In this document: positions 17,690 to 28,087 of the stretch, in pieces
How positions within the stretch are numbered: the stretch's first letter is position 1
Layout: each line of letters opens with the position of its first letter
Assembly: GCF_004361915.1 (NCBI RefSeq)
Contig: NZ_SNWP01000010.1
Span: 1 to 64,000, forward strand
DNA from: Sediminibacterium goheungense
Lineage (GTDB): Bacteria; Bacteroidota; Bacteroidia; Chitinophagales; Chitinophagaceae
Direction: 5' to 3'
DNA length: 64,000 nucleotides
The notes under the pieces: model-generated
Told to the model about the DNA's origin: nothing
Seen by the model: the letters and a program-made list of their open reading frames with translations, nothing else
The model's database searches: none
Translations under genes and position numbers: made by a program

Positions 17690-19870
17690 ATGAAAGGATT
17701 GAATGGTTTTACTGGCATCTTATGGAGACAAACGGTAGCTATACTGATTGTCGTATTTTGCATGAGCCTCACAACCGTTCAGGCACAATGCCCTCCAAAT
17801 ATTGGTTTTGAAAAAGGAAGTTTTGAGAACTGGGAAACCCTGGCTGGCAAAATTGACAGAGACGGTAAAATCAACCTTAGCCTGGTATCTCCCGACCCAA
17901 CCAACCACCGGATTTTTAGTGCTGCCACCAATGCAAAAGAAACTGATCAATATGGTGAATTCCCGGTTGTTTGCCCAAATGGCAGCGGTTACTCTGTAAA
18001 ACTGGGCATGGAAGCAGGAGGATCAGATGCTTTTGGGCTTTATTATACATTCACAGTTCCACAAACAAATGCAGATTACAGTCTGATATACAATTATGCC
18101 GTGGTGCTGGAGAATCCAACCCATCAGCCACATGAGCAACCGCTATTTGCTGTAAAAATTTTCAACGTTACCGACAATAAATATGAGGATTGTGGATCCT
18201 TTCAATTTATTGCATCCGGCAATCTGCCGGGTTTTAAGCTTTCCAACGGGTCGAGGCCAAATGTTTTTTATAAAGACTGGGCGCCGATTACACTCAAATT
18301 GCTCAACTACGCGGGCAAAACACTGAGACTCGAATTCACTGTGAATGATTGTACACTCGGTGGGCATTTTGGTTACGCATATATTGACATCAATGAGAAT
18401 TGCACCACTCCTATTACAGGAAATGTATTGTGTAATAATGTACCTAAACTTACCCTTACCGCACCCTATGGTTTTATGGGTTACAGATGGTTTACAGAAG
18501 ATTTCTCCAAAGAACTTGGTAAATCCAACACATTAAAAGTTAGTCCTGCTCCTGCTCCCGGCACAAGACTGGCACTGGAGATTGTACCCTATCCCAATCA
18601 GGGTTGTCTGGACACACTTTATACTACGGTTATGAAGTCGGATGACCCTTTCGATTTCGTACTCAAAGCAAATATGGAAGCCTGTGAAACGCCCGGGCTG
18701 GATATTACTGCACCATCGCTCACGCAAGGCAGCACACCCGGTATGGTTTTCAGTTATTTTATGGATGATGATGAATCGATTTTTGTATCCAATCCTAAAA
18801 AAATTGTTACACCGGGTACTTATTATATCAAAGCGGTAAATACAGCAGGTTGTACCGATACGAAACCTTTTGACGCGCTTGTGAGAAAAAATCCGGTCAT
18901 CAAAGTAAAAAGCGAACTGGCTGAATGTATACCCAATACCATTAATCTTACACTTCCTGCTATTACACAGGGTAGCGACCCTGGTACTATATTTAGTTAT
19001 TGGGAAGATGAGAAAGCCACAAAAACATTTGCCAATCCTTCTGTGATCAGTAAATCCAGTACCGTATTTCTGAAAGGAACCAATCAGTATGGTTGTACCA
19101 ATACACAAGCTGTATATGTTTCTGTAACCGCACCGCCTGTGCTGGTTACAAGAGATTTTACCGCCTGTGGGCAGTTATTGTTTTCGTCTGTGAATCCCAT
19201 AGCAGGAAGTGATGTCAGCGCCACAGCCAGTTATTGGAGTGATGCTGCTTTAACTCAATCGATCTCATCAGATTATCTCTTTACACAAACCACCGACTAT
19301 TATATAAAACTGAAATCGGTAGCAGGTTGTGCCGTTTCAAAAGCTGCCAAAGTAACCATTAACCCCATTCCGGAATTTACGGTTACACCGCCGGCTTCTG
19401 TTCGCATACCACAAACCATTAATCTTGCCAATACGGTACCGTCAAGTACCAACTGGACTTATACTTACTGGGAAGACAGTGCCGCAACAAAGCCCCTGTT
19501 AAATCCGCAACGGATTATTAAATCGGGTACTTATTATATTAAGAGTACCAATGTGTATGCCTGTTCAGCTACCTACCCTGTTCAGGTAGAGATACAGGAT
19601 GCCCTTATTCTTCCCTCGAATATCTTCTCACCCAATGGAGATGGCATTAATGATACCTGGTTAATTCCTTTGATTGAATATTACCCGGATTCGCAGATTG
19701 AAATATTTACCCGTAATGGTCAGTCTGTTTATAAGTCGAAAGGTTATGCACCTGTATGGGATGGTCGCTCAAATGATGGCAGGGTTGTTCCTGTTGGCGT
19801 TTATTATTATGTGATCAAACAGAATGCAAAACAGAAACCAGTTTCGGGCACTGTTACCGTAATTTATTAG
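17690..19870 (+). CDS. T9SS cargo with Ig-like repeats and type B C-terminal domain
   Basis: 726 aa. Signal peptide ~1-32 (ending VQAQ). N-terminal ~35-250 is a jelly-roll-like region of unknown function. Then come about four tandem ~75-residue Ig-like repeats sharing TQGS-PG..FSYW-D, PGTYYIKA-N..GC-. The last ~90 residues are the gliding-motility-associated (CHU_C, type B) sorting domain: SNIFSPNGDGINDTW ... VPVGVYYYVIK. Such proteins cross the outer membrane by type IX secretion. The leader region before it is 209 bp with no gene. Confidence 0.9.
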   Translation: MKGLNGFTGILWRQTVAILIVVFCMSLTTVQAQCPPNIGFEKGSFENWETLAGKIDRDGKINLSLVSPDPTNHRIFSAATNAKETDQYGEFPVVCPNGSGYSVKLGMEAGGSDAFGLYYTFTVPQTNADYSLIYNYAVVLENPTHQPHEQPLFAVKIFNVTDNKYEDCGSFQFIASGNLPGFKLSNGSRPNVFYKDWAPITLKLLNYAGKTLRLEFTVNDCTLGGHFGYAYIDINENCTTPITGNVLCNNVPKLTLTAPYGFMGYRWFTEDFSKELGKSNTLKVSPAPAPGTRLALEIVPYPNQGCLDTLYTTVMKSDDPFDFVLKANMEACETPGLDITAPSLTQGSTPGMVFSYFMDDDESIFVSNPKKIVTPGTYYIKAVNTAGCTDTKPFDALVRKNPVIKVKSELAECIPNTINLTLPAITQGSDPGTIFSYWEDEKATKTFANPSVISKSSTVFLKGTNQYGCTNTQAVYVSVTAPPVLVTRDFTACGQLLFSSVNPIAGSDVSATASYWSDAALTQSISSDYLFTQTTDYYIKLKSVAGCAVSKAAKVTINPIPEFTVTPPASVRIPQTINLANTVPSSTNWTYTYWEDSAATKPLLNPQRIIKSGTYYIKSTNVYACSATYPVQVEIQDALILPSNIFSPNGDGINDTWLIPLIEYYPDSQIEIFTRNGQSVYKSKGYAPVWDGRSNDGRVVPVGVYYYVIKQNAKQKPVSGTVTVIY

Positions 19871-19993
19871 TTACCCTGCATTGTATCTATTCATCTGATA
19901 AGTTTTGTTCGGGTAATAAACTTGCTTTCTTCCCTTCTCTCTGCGAAAAACCTTCTATTGTTTCTGTATTTTCGCCAACAATCTGTATCTGCC

Positions 19994-20674
19994 ATGGATG
20001 TTAAGATAGAAGCTTCCTGGAAAGAAGTGCTGAAAAATGAATTCACCAAACCCTACTTTTTACAGGTAGCCACCCACCTGAAAACAGAAAGGGCAACAGG
20101 TGCTGTAATTTATCCGCCAGGGCAACTTATTTTCAATGCTTTTACCCTTACTCCATTCGATAAAATAAAAGTGGTGATACTGGGTCAGGATCCCTATCAT
20201 GGGCCAGGACAGGCACATGGACTGAGTTTTTCTGTGCCTGAGGGTATCAAGCCCCCTCCTTCGCTGGGCAATATTTATAAGGAATTACAACAGGATATTG
20301 GTATGCCGATACCTGCTTCTGGCAATCTGACCAAATGGGCTGAACAAGGGGTTTTATTACTCAATGCAGTACTCACGGTAAGAGCCAATGAACCCGCAAG
20401 CCATGGTAAAATTGGCTGGATGGATTTTACCGATGCGGTGATCAGAAAAATATCTGATCAGAAAAAAGGCATTGTTTTTTTACTATGGGGCAGATTTGCA
20501 CACGAAAAACAGGTGCTGATTGATGAAACCAAACACCATGTATTAAAAGCAGCACACCCATCTCCTTTTAGTGCGGATAAAGGCTTTTTTGGATGCAAAC
20601 ATTTTAGCCGAACCAATGATTTATTAATGAAACAGGGACTTTCTCCCATAGACTGGAACATTTCAAAAGATTAA
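19994..20674 (+). CDS. ung: Uracil-DNA glycosylase
   Basis: 226 aa from the ATG at 19994; a TTG-started extension to 19922 is not family-like. Family I UDG: water-activating loop GQDPYHG (64-70, D66), and HPSPFSA near the C-terminus with the catalytic His. Removes uracil from DNA in base excision repair. Ten bases separate its stop from plsC, so an operon is likely. Confidence 0.95.
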   Translation: MDVKIEASWKEVLKNEFTKPYFLQVATHLKTERATGAVIYPPGQLIFNAFTLTPFDKIKVVILGQDPYHGPGQAHGLSFSVPEGIKPPPSLGNIYKELQQDIGMPIPASGNLTKWAEQGVLLLNAVLTVRANEPASHGKIGWMDFTDAVIRKISDQKKGIVFLLWGRFAHEKQVLIDETKHHVLKAAHPSPFSADKGFFGCKHFSRTNDLLMKQGLSPIDWNISKD

Positions 20675-20683
20675 AAAAATGCA

Positions 20684-21442
20684 ATGAGCCTGAAACAACC
20701 TGCAAAAACAGCTTTATGGAAATTGATTATCGGACGAATCTTTGCCGTTTGGGCATTGGTACTTTTTATAGCAACCATGATTCCGTCCATTGTATTTTAC
20801 CTGCCCTGCTTCCTGCTCAATGATCCTGCAAAAGCTTACTGGCACAGGCATGTATCAAGGGTATGGATGTGGATTTACCTGCATCTTATAGGTTGTCCAT
20901 TATCCATAAAAGGAAAGGAAAATTTTGTACAGCATACAAACTATGTGGTCATCTGTAACCATAACAGCCTGATGGATGTTCCGGTAAGCACCCCGTTCAT
21001 GCCACGCGCCAATAAAACCATCGCTAAAAAAAGTTTTGCCAAAATACCTGTATTCGGATGGATCTATACTTTCGGGAGTGTATTGGTTGACCGTAAAAGT
21101 GATGAGAGCAGGCGCCGCAGTTATGATGAAATGAAAAAAATGTTAGCCATCGGACTGGATATGGTGATTTATCCGGAAGGTACCCGCAACCGTACAAACG
21201 ATCCGCTTAAAAGCTTTTATGATGGTGCATTCAAACTAGCAACCGATACAGGCAAACCCATTTTACCGGTGGTATTGTTTCATACTAAAAAAGTATTACC
21301 TGCAAATATTTTTTTCTACCTCATGCCTCACTCACTCGAAATGCATTTCCTCCCCGCAGTTGCATCAGAAGGTAAAACGGCCACCGCTCTGAAAGAGGAA
21401 TTGTTTGAGCTCATGTGGAAGTACTATGAAGACCATAGCTGA
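20684..21442 (+). CDS. plsC: 1-acyl-sn-glycerol-3-phosphate acyltransferase
   Basis: 252 aa. N-terminal TM ~20-45; HX4D motif NHNSLMD (H93, D98) and the EGTR substrate motif at 165-168 (YPEGTRNR) are both intact. Makes phosphatidate from lysophosphatidate at the inner membrane. Starts 10 bp after ung. Confidence 0.9.
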   Translation: MSLKQPAKTALWKLIIGRIFAVWALVLFIATMIPSIVFYLPCFLLNDPAKAYWHRHVSRVWMWIYLHLIGCPLSIKGKENFVQHTNYVVICNHNSLMDVPVSTPFMPRANKTIAKKSFAKIPVFGWIYTFGSVLVDRKSDESRRRSYDEMKKMLAIGLDMVIYPEGTRNRTNDPLKSFYDGAFKLATDTGKPILPVVLFHTKKVLPANIFFYLMPHSLEMHFLPAVASEGKTATALKEELFELMWKYYEDHS

Positions 21443-21640
21443 TCGCGGATGGATGATGGCGGATAGCATATGGTAAATGGTGTATGGCTTATAGCATATA
21501 GTTTATAGCTTATGGATCATAATTAACTGGTTACTGGTACTGTACAATCCATATAGCAAAACATCCTATTATCTATCAGCCATATGCCATAACCCTATCA
21601 GCTATCGGCTATTTGCTATAGGCCATCAGCTATACGCTAA
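21443..21640. repeat. Iterated ATAGC/CATATGG-word inverted repeat
   Basis: 198 bp between convergent plsC and lptD stops, built almost entirely from words such as ATAGCATATAG, TTATAGCTTATGG on the left and CTATCAGC, CATATGCCATA, CTATAGGCCATCAGC on the right, which are approximate complements. Probably a two-way terminator. It fills the whole gap between both genes. Confidence 0.7.
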
Positions 21641-24337
21641 TTAAAACCTCGAGTTAGAAAAAGTTCTGCTTCTGTTAATACGTAAATCACGCAGGATACC
21701 TGACTTCGGATTGATGGTAATATTAAAGGAACGGTAGAGACCAATGGGTGTAACGTTTATAGACAATTGCCAGCAATGCATTTCACGCGTAATAAACATG
21801 CTTAACTGCTCCAGTTTCCTGTTCTTGACATCCAGTCCGCCAGTACCCCCCAATTTCCATTTTTCAGTCAGGCTGAAATCTCCGTTAAAGCTTACAGAAG
21901 AAAAAGTCTGTGTTTCAAAACCCGAATAATCCGGTTTTAAAACCCTGCTGAAATTGAGTGAATAAGAAAGCGAAAGTGTCCAGGGAATATTAAAATCAGT
22001 AAACTCTGCCGGATTGGCCCTGGCGAACTGTAATTGTCTTTGCTGCTCATCAGGTGTCATAAACGGATCAATGGGTATGTCTTTTTCTTTCCCATCAGAG
22101 CCATCTTTGGATTTACTGGAGAAGGAAGTTGAAATAGCCAGGTTACCACTGGTGATACGACCAAAACGTAGCTTTTTAAAATCAACAGCAAGTTGCTTTA
22201 AACGATCCCCTTTTGCACTTACATCATAGGGGTCAATATTCATACCCGCTGTAATATTGATGGTGTTGAATAGGGTACTACGGGCATAGAAGTTAAAATT
22301 ACCCAGTGCAAAACTATCTGCCAGTAAATTGTAGGATGAGTTAAATCCAAAACCATCAATTAACTTGATCTTCCTGGTGGCCTTGCCGGAACTGTCAGAT
22401 TTATCTTTCAGTTTCATCTCCAAAAGGTTATCGATACCAAATCCAATACCACCAAATGCGCCTTCAGAAAATCCGGGTATGATTCCACCGTCGAACTGTG
22501 AGAACCGAAGTTTACGGCCGGTACTGTCTACCTGTGTATCATAAAAATATTTCGCAGCCATATCTGGGCGATAACTCAGCGATAGACTGGGGCGAACTTC
22601 ATGTCTGATAATCTTTGTATCCTTCGATTTCAACGTATAAGTACCAAACACACGTGTATTCAGACTGATACCAAATGCCATTTGTCTGGCTGTGTAAAAA
22701 CCCCGCTGAATAGAAGTATCTACTTTTTTAGCCGTATTGTTCCAGTTCCTGAAAATGCGTTGTCCGTACCAACGTTCCTCAAAAGATACACTGGGTGCTA
22801 CCGTTATAGGGCCGAGTGAAGGAAGGGAAAGCGTAATGGGAATATTATGCTGTGCACCCCACTGAAGCGTATCCAGCATTCTGCGGATATTAAAAGCAGT
22901 ATCATAAAATGACAACTGATTCTGAATATTACCGCTATAGCCAATGCCTATTTTTTCGTACCATTTTCCTGACCCCACCTGGTCTTTTTTCTGGAAGGGG
23001 TAAAAAGTCACCACATTAAAGTTAACCGTTGGCAAATTCAGGTTTACCAAACGGGTATTATTGTTCTGGTTATGATTGGCATTTACAGACAGGTTATACT
23101 TACCTCTCCAGTCTTTTGTATAGTTGATAGACGAGCTCAGCTGGTTCTGAAAATTCTGGTAAGGATTATTCAGTAATAACTGATTAAAACGTGTGCTACC
23201 AAAATTCACATTGGCAGAGAAACTGGTTCCGGGTCTGGCCCTGCTATCCCTGCTGTGTGACCAGTTGATCATGAATGAACGTGTTCTCGTAAACTCATCT
23301 TTTGAAAACCCACTCCTGTTTAATAGTCTGGAATTCTGAATGGTGAGGTTCAGGTTACTGGTAAACTTATATCTTTTTAAAAAGCGGGAGTTGAAGTTAA
23401 CCATATACCCGCCATAGGAATACAGATTGGCCCGGGTTGTGAGATCCAGGTAATTATTAAACATGAAATAATATCCGATGCCTTCAAGTCCCAATCCAAA
23501 ATCTTCGCTCGCTGTAAATGCTGGTGCAATAAAACCTGATTGGGGACCTTTGTATAATGGAAATATACCGAAGGGAATACCAATGGGCATGGGTACCCCT
23601 TCAAATTCAGGGAAAGCTGCACTGGAAATACCCATTTTGTTATTGATAATTTTCATCCTGCTGGTTCTGAAAGCAAAATGCGGCGTATCGAGGTTGCAGG
23701 TGGTAAAACGGGCCTTACTGGCAAATGCTTCATCGGCACTTATTTTTTTCAGTACCTGTGCATTTACATAGATCTCCCCTTCCTGAAAAAAGGTATTTAC
23801 GGTTCGGCCTTTGTTTGTTCGCATATCATAGGATATGGAATCGCTTACCGATTTGAGTTCACCCTGGATAAACTGGGGCTTGCTTAAAGGGTTACCGCTG
23901 GTATCGAGTGAACCATAGGCTTTTACCATCTGCGACTGCTGATCGTAACGGATGGTAGCGGCTTCCATCTGCAGGTCTTTATAAGTGGTTTTCGCCTTCC
24001 CATATAAAAGGAACTCACGGGTATCAATAATCAGTACACCAGAATCGGTAGCGGAATAATTGATCGGTGCGTCGATAGAATCTTTAGAAATACGGAGGGT
24101 ATCTGTTTTAGCCACCAATGAATCTGTTGTCTTTTTTTGTACCAGGCTGTCTTTTTTTCTGGTGCTGGAATCTTTCAGGTTCTTAACGGGGATGGTATCT
24201 TTTGCTGCGAAACGCACTGTTTGCTGATAAAAAACAGCGGAGGCATTGGCTTCCTTAAGAAATGTTAATATGAGCAAATATCCACACGCAACAATAGGAA
24301 GCATGGTTTTTACGTTAATTTTACAGCGTTTGCGCAT
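21641..24337 (-). CDS. lptD: LPS-assembly protein LptD (outer-membrane translocon)
   Basis: 898 aa from the ATG at 24337 (the frame opens at GTG 24343). Signal/TM segment ~12-30, then a small OstA-type beta-jellyroll (TAFSYATDSGVLIIDTRE... YGKAKTTYKDLQMEAATIRYD) and a long C-terminal beta-barrel with many alternating aromatic strands. Length and order fit LptD of Bacteroidota, which places LPS in the outer leaflet. Divergent from the amidase gene and one gene block from an OstA-like protein, as expected for an LPS-export neighbourhood. Confidence 0.82.
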   Translation of the reverse strand: MRKRCKINVKTMLPIVACGYLLILTFLKEANASAVFYQQTVRFAAKDTIPVKNLKDSSTRKKDSLVQKKTTDSLVAKTDTLRISKDSIDAPINYSATDSGVLIIDTREFLLYGKAKTTYKDLQMEAATIRYDQQSQMVKAYGSLDTSGNPLSKPQFIQGELKSVSDSISYDMRTNKGRTVNTFFQEGEIYVNAQVLKKISADEAFASKARFTTCNLDTPHFAFRTSRMKIINNKMGISSAAFPEFEGVPMPIGIPFGIFPLYKGPQSGFIAPAFTASEDFGLGLEGIGYYFMFNNYLDLTTRANLYSYGGYMVNFNSRFLKRYKFTSNLNLTIQNSRLLNRSGFSKDEFTRTRSFMINWSHSRDSRARPGTSFSANVNFGSTRFNQLLLNNPYQNFQNQLSSSINYTKDWRGKYNLSVNANHNQNNNTRLVNLNLPTVNFNVVTFYPFQKKDQVGSGKWYEKIGIGYSGNIQNQLSFYDTAFNIRRMLDTLQWGAQHNIPITLSLPSLGPITVAPSVSFEERWYGQRIFRNWNNTAKKVDTSIQRGFYTARQMAFGISLNTRVFGTYTLKSKDTKIIRHEVRPSLSLSYRPDMAAKYFYDTQVDSTGRKLRFSQFDGGIIPGFSEGAFGGIGFGIDNLLEMKLKDKSDSSGKATRKIKLIDGFGFNSSYNLLADSFALGNFNFYARSTLFNTINITAGMNIDPYDVSAKGDRLKQLAVDFKKLRFGRITSGNLAISTSFSSKSKDGSDGKEKDIPIDPFMTPDEQQRQLQFARANPAEFTDFNIPWTLSLSYSLNFSRVLKPDYSGFETQTFSSVSFNGDFSLTEKWKLGGTGGLDVKNRKLEQLSMFITREMHCWQLSINVTPIGLYRSFNITINPKSGILRDLRINRSRTFSNSRF

Positions 24338-24347
24338 ATTCACCTGA

Positions 24348-24378
24348 CAAAAATAGTGTTTGAAGCGTGTAAACCGAA
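24348..24378 (-). promoter_or_regulatory. Candidate lptD promoter
   Basis: Minus strand: TATTTTTG (-7 type, 24355-24348) preceded after 19 bp by TTCG (one mismatch to the -33 TTTG). It matches Bacteroidota promoter architecture and spacing; the transcript start would fall within a few bases of the ATG. Confidence 0.4.
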
Positions 24379-24407
24379 CTCTGGCTATAATCCTTTAACG
24401 AATTGAT

Positions 24408-25346
24408 ATGATGCGTGTTAAATATGCTGCTTTTGTTTTGTTAAGTTTTGGGATTACTTTTTTGTGTTCTTTCAGTACAGAAAAGGGTAAACCCCAGCAA
24501 AAACAGGTGCTCAGGAGGATTATTGTGGATGCCGGACACGGTGGTGAAGATGTGGGTGCCCGTGGCAGGTATTCTACAGAAAGCCAGATTTCACTGGAGG
24601 TAGCTTTAAAACTGGAAAAAATGCTCCAGGAAGCCCTGCCCGATGTAGAAATCGTGATGACCCGAAGAACCGATGTGTTTCATTCGGTAATCCAGAAGGC
24701 TGATATTGCCAATCAGGCCAAAGGCGATTTATTTGTTTGTATCCACGTAAACTCAGCAGCTGCCTCCAAACGCAGAGAATTCATAGGCTATAAAACCATT
24801 ACCGTAAAAAGAAAGGGGAAAACCGTAAAGCAAAGGGTGAAAGACTATCGCACATGGACCATACCCAATCCTGCCATGGGTACGGAAACTTATATTTATG
24901 GGATTGATAAAACCGATGAAAGAAAGGCAGTAGCCAGTGAAGGACTCGATGAATACCTCGACAGCGTTTCCATGAAAATACTGGAAGCCCGCAGAAAAAC
25001 AGATGCCAACGACCCTACCAAGACGATGTTGGCCAATATACTTACCCAACAATATTTCCAACGTAGTGCCAAACTCGCCATGACCATTGAAGAAGAATTT
25101 CAAACCGTGGGGCGTATCAGCCGAAAGGCACAGCAGCGAAAAAAAGGTATCTGGGTTTTGCAGGCTGTAAATATGCCCGCAGTACTGGTAGAAACCGGCT
25201 TTATCTCTAATCCGGACGAAGAGGATTATCTGAATAGCGAAAAAGGACAGATGGAAATTTGTCAGGTAATAACCAAATCGATCCGTATTTATAAAAACTC
25301 ACTGGAAAACCAGGCTGGTATCACGGGGGCCGGCAGTAGAAAATAA
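24408..25346 (+). CDS. N-acetylmuramoyl-L-alanine amidase
   Basis: 312 aa. N-terminal signal ~1-22, then Amidase_3: zinc ligands H44 (DAGHGGED), E64 and H113 (CIHVNS), catalytic Glu in LVETGFISN. An insertion of ~60 residues after H113 (basic, GYKTITVKRKGKTVKQ) is usual in AmiC-type enzymes of this phylum. Cleaves peptide stems from murein during division. First gene of a + strand envelope set. Confidence 0.92.
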   Translation: MMRVKYAAFVLLSFGITFLCSFSTEKGKPQQKQVLRRIIVDAGHGGEDVGARGRYSTESQISLEVALKLEKMLQEALPDVEIVMTRRTDVFHSVIQKADIANQAKGDLFVCIHVNSAAASKRREFIGYKTITVKRKGKTVKQRVKDYRTWTIPNPAMGTETYIYGIDKTDERKAVASEGLDEYLDSVSMKILEARRKTDANDPTKTMLANILTQQYFQRSAKLAMTIEEEFQTVGRISRKAQQRKKGIWVLQAVNMPAVLVETGFISNPDEEDYLNSEKGQMEICQVITKSIRIYKNSLENQAGITGAGSRK

Positions 25347-25402
25347 ACCGGTTTAACAGCCTTTACAGAATCCTTACACCCAAGAAACCTTAGTTTTGTG
25401 AT

Positions 25403-26404
25403 ATGAAGATATCGAACGAAACAAAAGTGGGCGCATTGACGGCAATAGCCATCACTTTGCTGATCCTCGGATTTAATTTCCTGAAAGGAAAAACCTTATT
25501 CAAAACCGGCAATTTCATTTATGCCAAATACACCGATACCAAAGGTATCATGGTTTCAAATGGCGTATTCATCAATGGCTTTCAGGTAGGTTCCGTATAC
25601 GATATTGAAAATGCAGATGCTAACCTTTCTGCCATTGTGGTAGCTATTAAGCTGAAAGACAATTACAATATCCCCAGTAATTCTGTGGCATCCATCAAGG
25701 AAAATCCATTGGGTAATGCCAGCATAACCATTAGTCTGGGTGATGCACCTACCTATGTGAAGTCGGGCGATACCATTCTCACTTCTTCTTCTGCCGGTTT
25801 ATTAGGTGATGTCATGAACAAACTTGGGCCTGTTGGTGATCAGATTAAAGCCACTGTTGGTTCCTTAGACAGTGTACTTAAAAACATCAATACCATTTTT
25901 GATCCGGCTACCAAAAACAACCTACAGGAAGTTATTGCGAATATCAATAAAACAACCGCAAGTCTGGTGGTATCCTCAGCCTCCATACAGTCCATGCTGA
26001 ACCAGCAAACAGGTGCCATTACTGCGTCCATGAATAATGTAAACAGCTTCACAAAGAACCTGGCCGACAATAATGAAAAAGTAACCCGCATGCTCAGCAA
26101 TGTGGAGAAGACTACCGAGAACTTATCGAAAGCGGATATCGATGGAACGGTTGCACAATTGAAAAATTCCATAGAAACACTGAATAGCATATTAGCAAAA
26201 GCTTCTTCAACAGATGGTTCATTGGGTAAGCTCCTCAACGACAAAACACTGTATGATAACCTTAGCAATACCGTAAGAAGCGCCAATATTCTCATGGACG
26301 ATCTTCGCGTACATCCAAAACGATACGTAAATATTTCTGTGTTTGGAAAGAAAGACAAAACAGGTCCGTTAATGGCTCCCTTAGACTCTACGAAGCTTAA
26401 ATAA
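25403..26404 (+). CDS. MCE/MlaD-family lipid-transport protein
   Basis: 333 aa. One N-terminal TM ~8-26, MCE domain ~35-115 (TKGIMVSNGVFINGFQVGSV), then a long helical C-terminal tail ~150-305 that would form a coiled needle. Family role is lipid trafficking between inner and outer membrane with an ABC transporter; no permease/ATPase partner is in this window. A TAGTTTTG box (25391-25398) lies just before the ATG. Stop overlaps the next ATG by one base. Confidence 0.88.
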   Translation: MKISNETKVGALTAIAITLLILGFNFLKGKTLFKTGNFIYAKYTDTKGIMVSNGVFINGFQVGSVYDIENADANLSAIVVAIKLKDNYNIPSNSVASIKENPLGNASITISLGDAPTYVKSGDTILTSSSAGLLGDVMNKLGPVGDQIKATVGSLDSVLKNINTIFDPATKNNLQEVIANINKTTASLVVSSASIQSMLNQQTGAITASMNNVNSFTKNLADNNEKVTRMLSNVEKTTENLSKADIDGTVAQLKNSIETLNSILAKASSTDGSLGKLLNDKTLYDNLSNTVRSANILMDDLRVHPKRYVNISVFGKKDKTGPLMAPLDSTKLK

Positions 26405-28056
26405 TGATACGCAAACGAATCGGTTATTTTTTATTATTAGGCTTTTTGGCAGGCAGTTCTCTTATGGGTAGTGCACAAACTGCCAATGCTCCTGTTACAG
26501 ATACCACCAAGGCTGTAACGGGTAGTTTATTGGAAATACTGCATGCAGACAGCTACAATATCAAAAAACTTGATTCGTTGAACCAGTTCATTTCTTATAC
26601 AGGTAAAGTGATTATGAAACAGGATAAAACCCTGTTTTATGCCGACAGTGCGGTTTTAAATTTGATCACAAGTGTGTTTGAGGCTTTTGGCAATGTACAT
26701 ATCAATGATGCAGATAGTGTACATACCTATGCGCAATACCTTAAATACCTGGCAAAAGAAAAAAAAGCATTCCTGAAAAAAAGGGTCAGGCTTACCGATG
26801 GCAAAAGCACACTTACCACAGATGAACTGGAGTATGATGTTACCGTAAAAATCGGCACCTACCTCAAAAATGGTAAAGTAGTCAATGAAAAAACAACGTT
26901 AACCAGCACGGAAGGCTATTATTATGGCGACACAAAGGATATTTATTTTAAGCGGAAAGTTGTATTGATTAACCCTGATTATCGCATTAATACAGACACC
27001 CTTCAGTATAACACGGAAACAGAAATAGCCACTTTCACCAGTCCAACCACTATCCGAAACGACAAAAAACTGGTCATCAAGACCAAGGATGGTTTTTATG
27101 ACCTGAAAAAGAAACGAGCTGAGTTATATAAGCGTTCGATCATAGACGATAGTACGTATACCATGACAGCCGATGAAATGGCTATTGACAGCATCAGTGG
27201 CTTGGGAGAATTCAGGGGCAATGCGGTGTACAGGGGCAAAGATTCAGCTAAAGGGTTTGACCTGATTGCCAATAATATCAAGACCAATAACAAACGCAAT
27301 TCCTTACTGGCTACGCAAAGCCCATTGTTACTTTTAAAGCAGGATCGTGATTCTATTTACATTGCAGCAGATACCTTTTATTCAGCCAAACTATCTGACC
27401 TGCTTAAAATAAAATCGGTTCCAAGGGTGAGAGATAGTGTAGATTTTATTTTTTCTGAAGACAGTACCAAAGAAGATAGTACCGATAAATATTTTGAAGC
27501 TTATTATCATGTAAAAATATACTCCGACTCTATGCAAAGTGTGGGCGATAGTTTGTTTTACGCTTTGAAAGACTCTGTATTTCGTTTATTTAAAGAACCG
27601 GTGGTTTGGGCTCAGGAAAACCAGATCAGTGGAGATACCATTTACATGTACCTGAAAAATACCAAACCGGAGCGATTACAGGTATTTGAAAATGCGCTGG
27701 CTTTGAGTAAGGTAGACAGTTCTGTTTACTTTAACCAGGTAAAAGGAAATTCGATCAATGCTTATTTTGATACAACCGGGCAGATTCATTTTCTTCGTTC
27801 CAAGGGTAATTCAGAAAATGTATACTACGGCGTTGATGAGCAGAAAAATTTTATCGGAGTCAACAAAAACAGTTCCGATGTTATCGAAATAAAATTCGAT
27901 AATGGTAAACCAAAACGCGTGGTATTTATCAATGCAGTAGATGGAACCATGTATCCGATGCGACAGGTTAATCACGATGAAATAAAATTGCGTAACTTTA
28001 GGTGGTTAGACAACCGTAGACCAAAAAGTAAATTCGACATTCTTTCCGGTCAGTAA
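26404..28056 (+). CDS. OstA-like (LptA-type) periplasmic protein
   Basis: 550 aa. Signal peptide ~1-25. Repeated beta-jellyroll elements of the OstA/LptA/LptD N-domain class (ALFYADSAVLN, DELEYDVTVKIGTYL, GYYYGDTKDIYFK, ADEMAIDSISG), far longer than the single-domain LptA of proteobacteria (~180 aa). Likely forms the periplasmic LPS bridge to LptD encoded 2 kb away; inferred from fold and neighbourhood. Overlaps the MCE gene by one base. Confidence 0.8.
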   Translation: MIRKRIGYFLLLGFLAGSSLMGSAQTANAPVTDTTKAVTGSLLEILHADSYNIKKLDSLNQFISYTGKVIMKQDKTLFYADSAVLNLITSVFEAFGNVHINDADSVHTYAQYLKYLAKEKKAFLKKRVRLTDGKSTLTTDELEYDVTVKIGTYLKNGKVVNEKTTLTSTEGYYYGDTKDIYFKRKVVLINPDYRINTDTLQYNTETEIATFTSPTTIRNDKKLVIKTKDGFYDLKKKRAELYKRSIIDDSTYTMTADEMAIDSISGLGEFRGNAVYRGKDSAKGFDLIANNIKTNNKRNSLLATQSPLLLLKQDRDSIYIAADTFYSAKLSDLLKIKSVPRVRDSVDFIFSEDSTKEDSTDKYFEAYYHVKIYSDSMQSVGDSLFYALKDSVFRLFKEPVVWAQENQISGDTIYMYLKNTKPERLQVFENALALSKVDSSVYFNQVKGNSINAYFDTTGQIHFLRSKGNSENVYYGVDEQKNFIGVNKNSSDVIEIKFDNGKPKRVVFINAVDGTMYPMRQVNHDEIKLRNFRWLDNRRPKSKFDILSGQ

Positions 28057-28087
28057 ACTTCCCCTGATAAAACTGTAAATTAGAAGT

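Noticed and set aside
18533..19108. 191-aa minus-strand ORF
   Set aside because: Antisense to the T9SS cargo gene; shadow frame.
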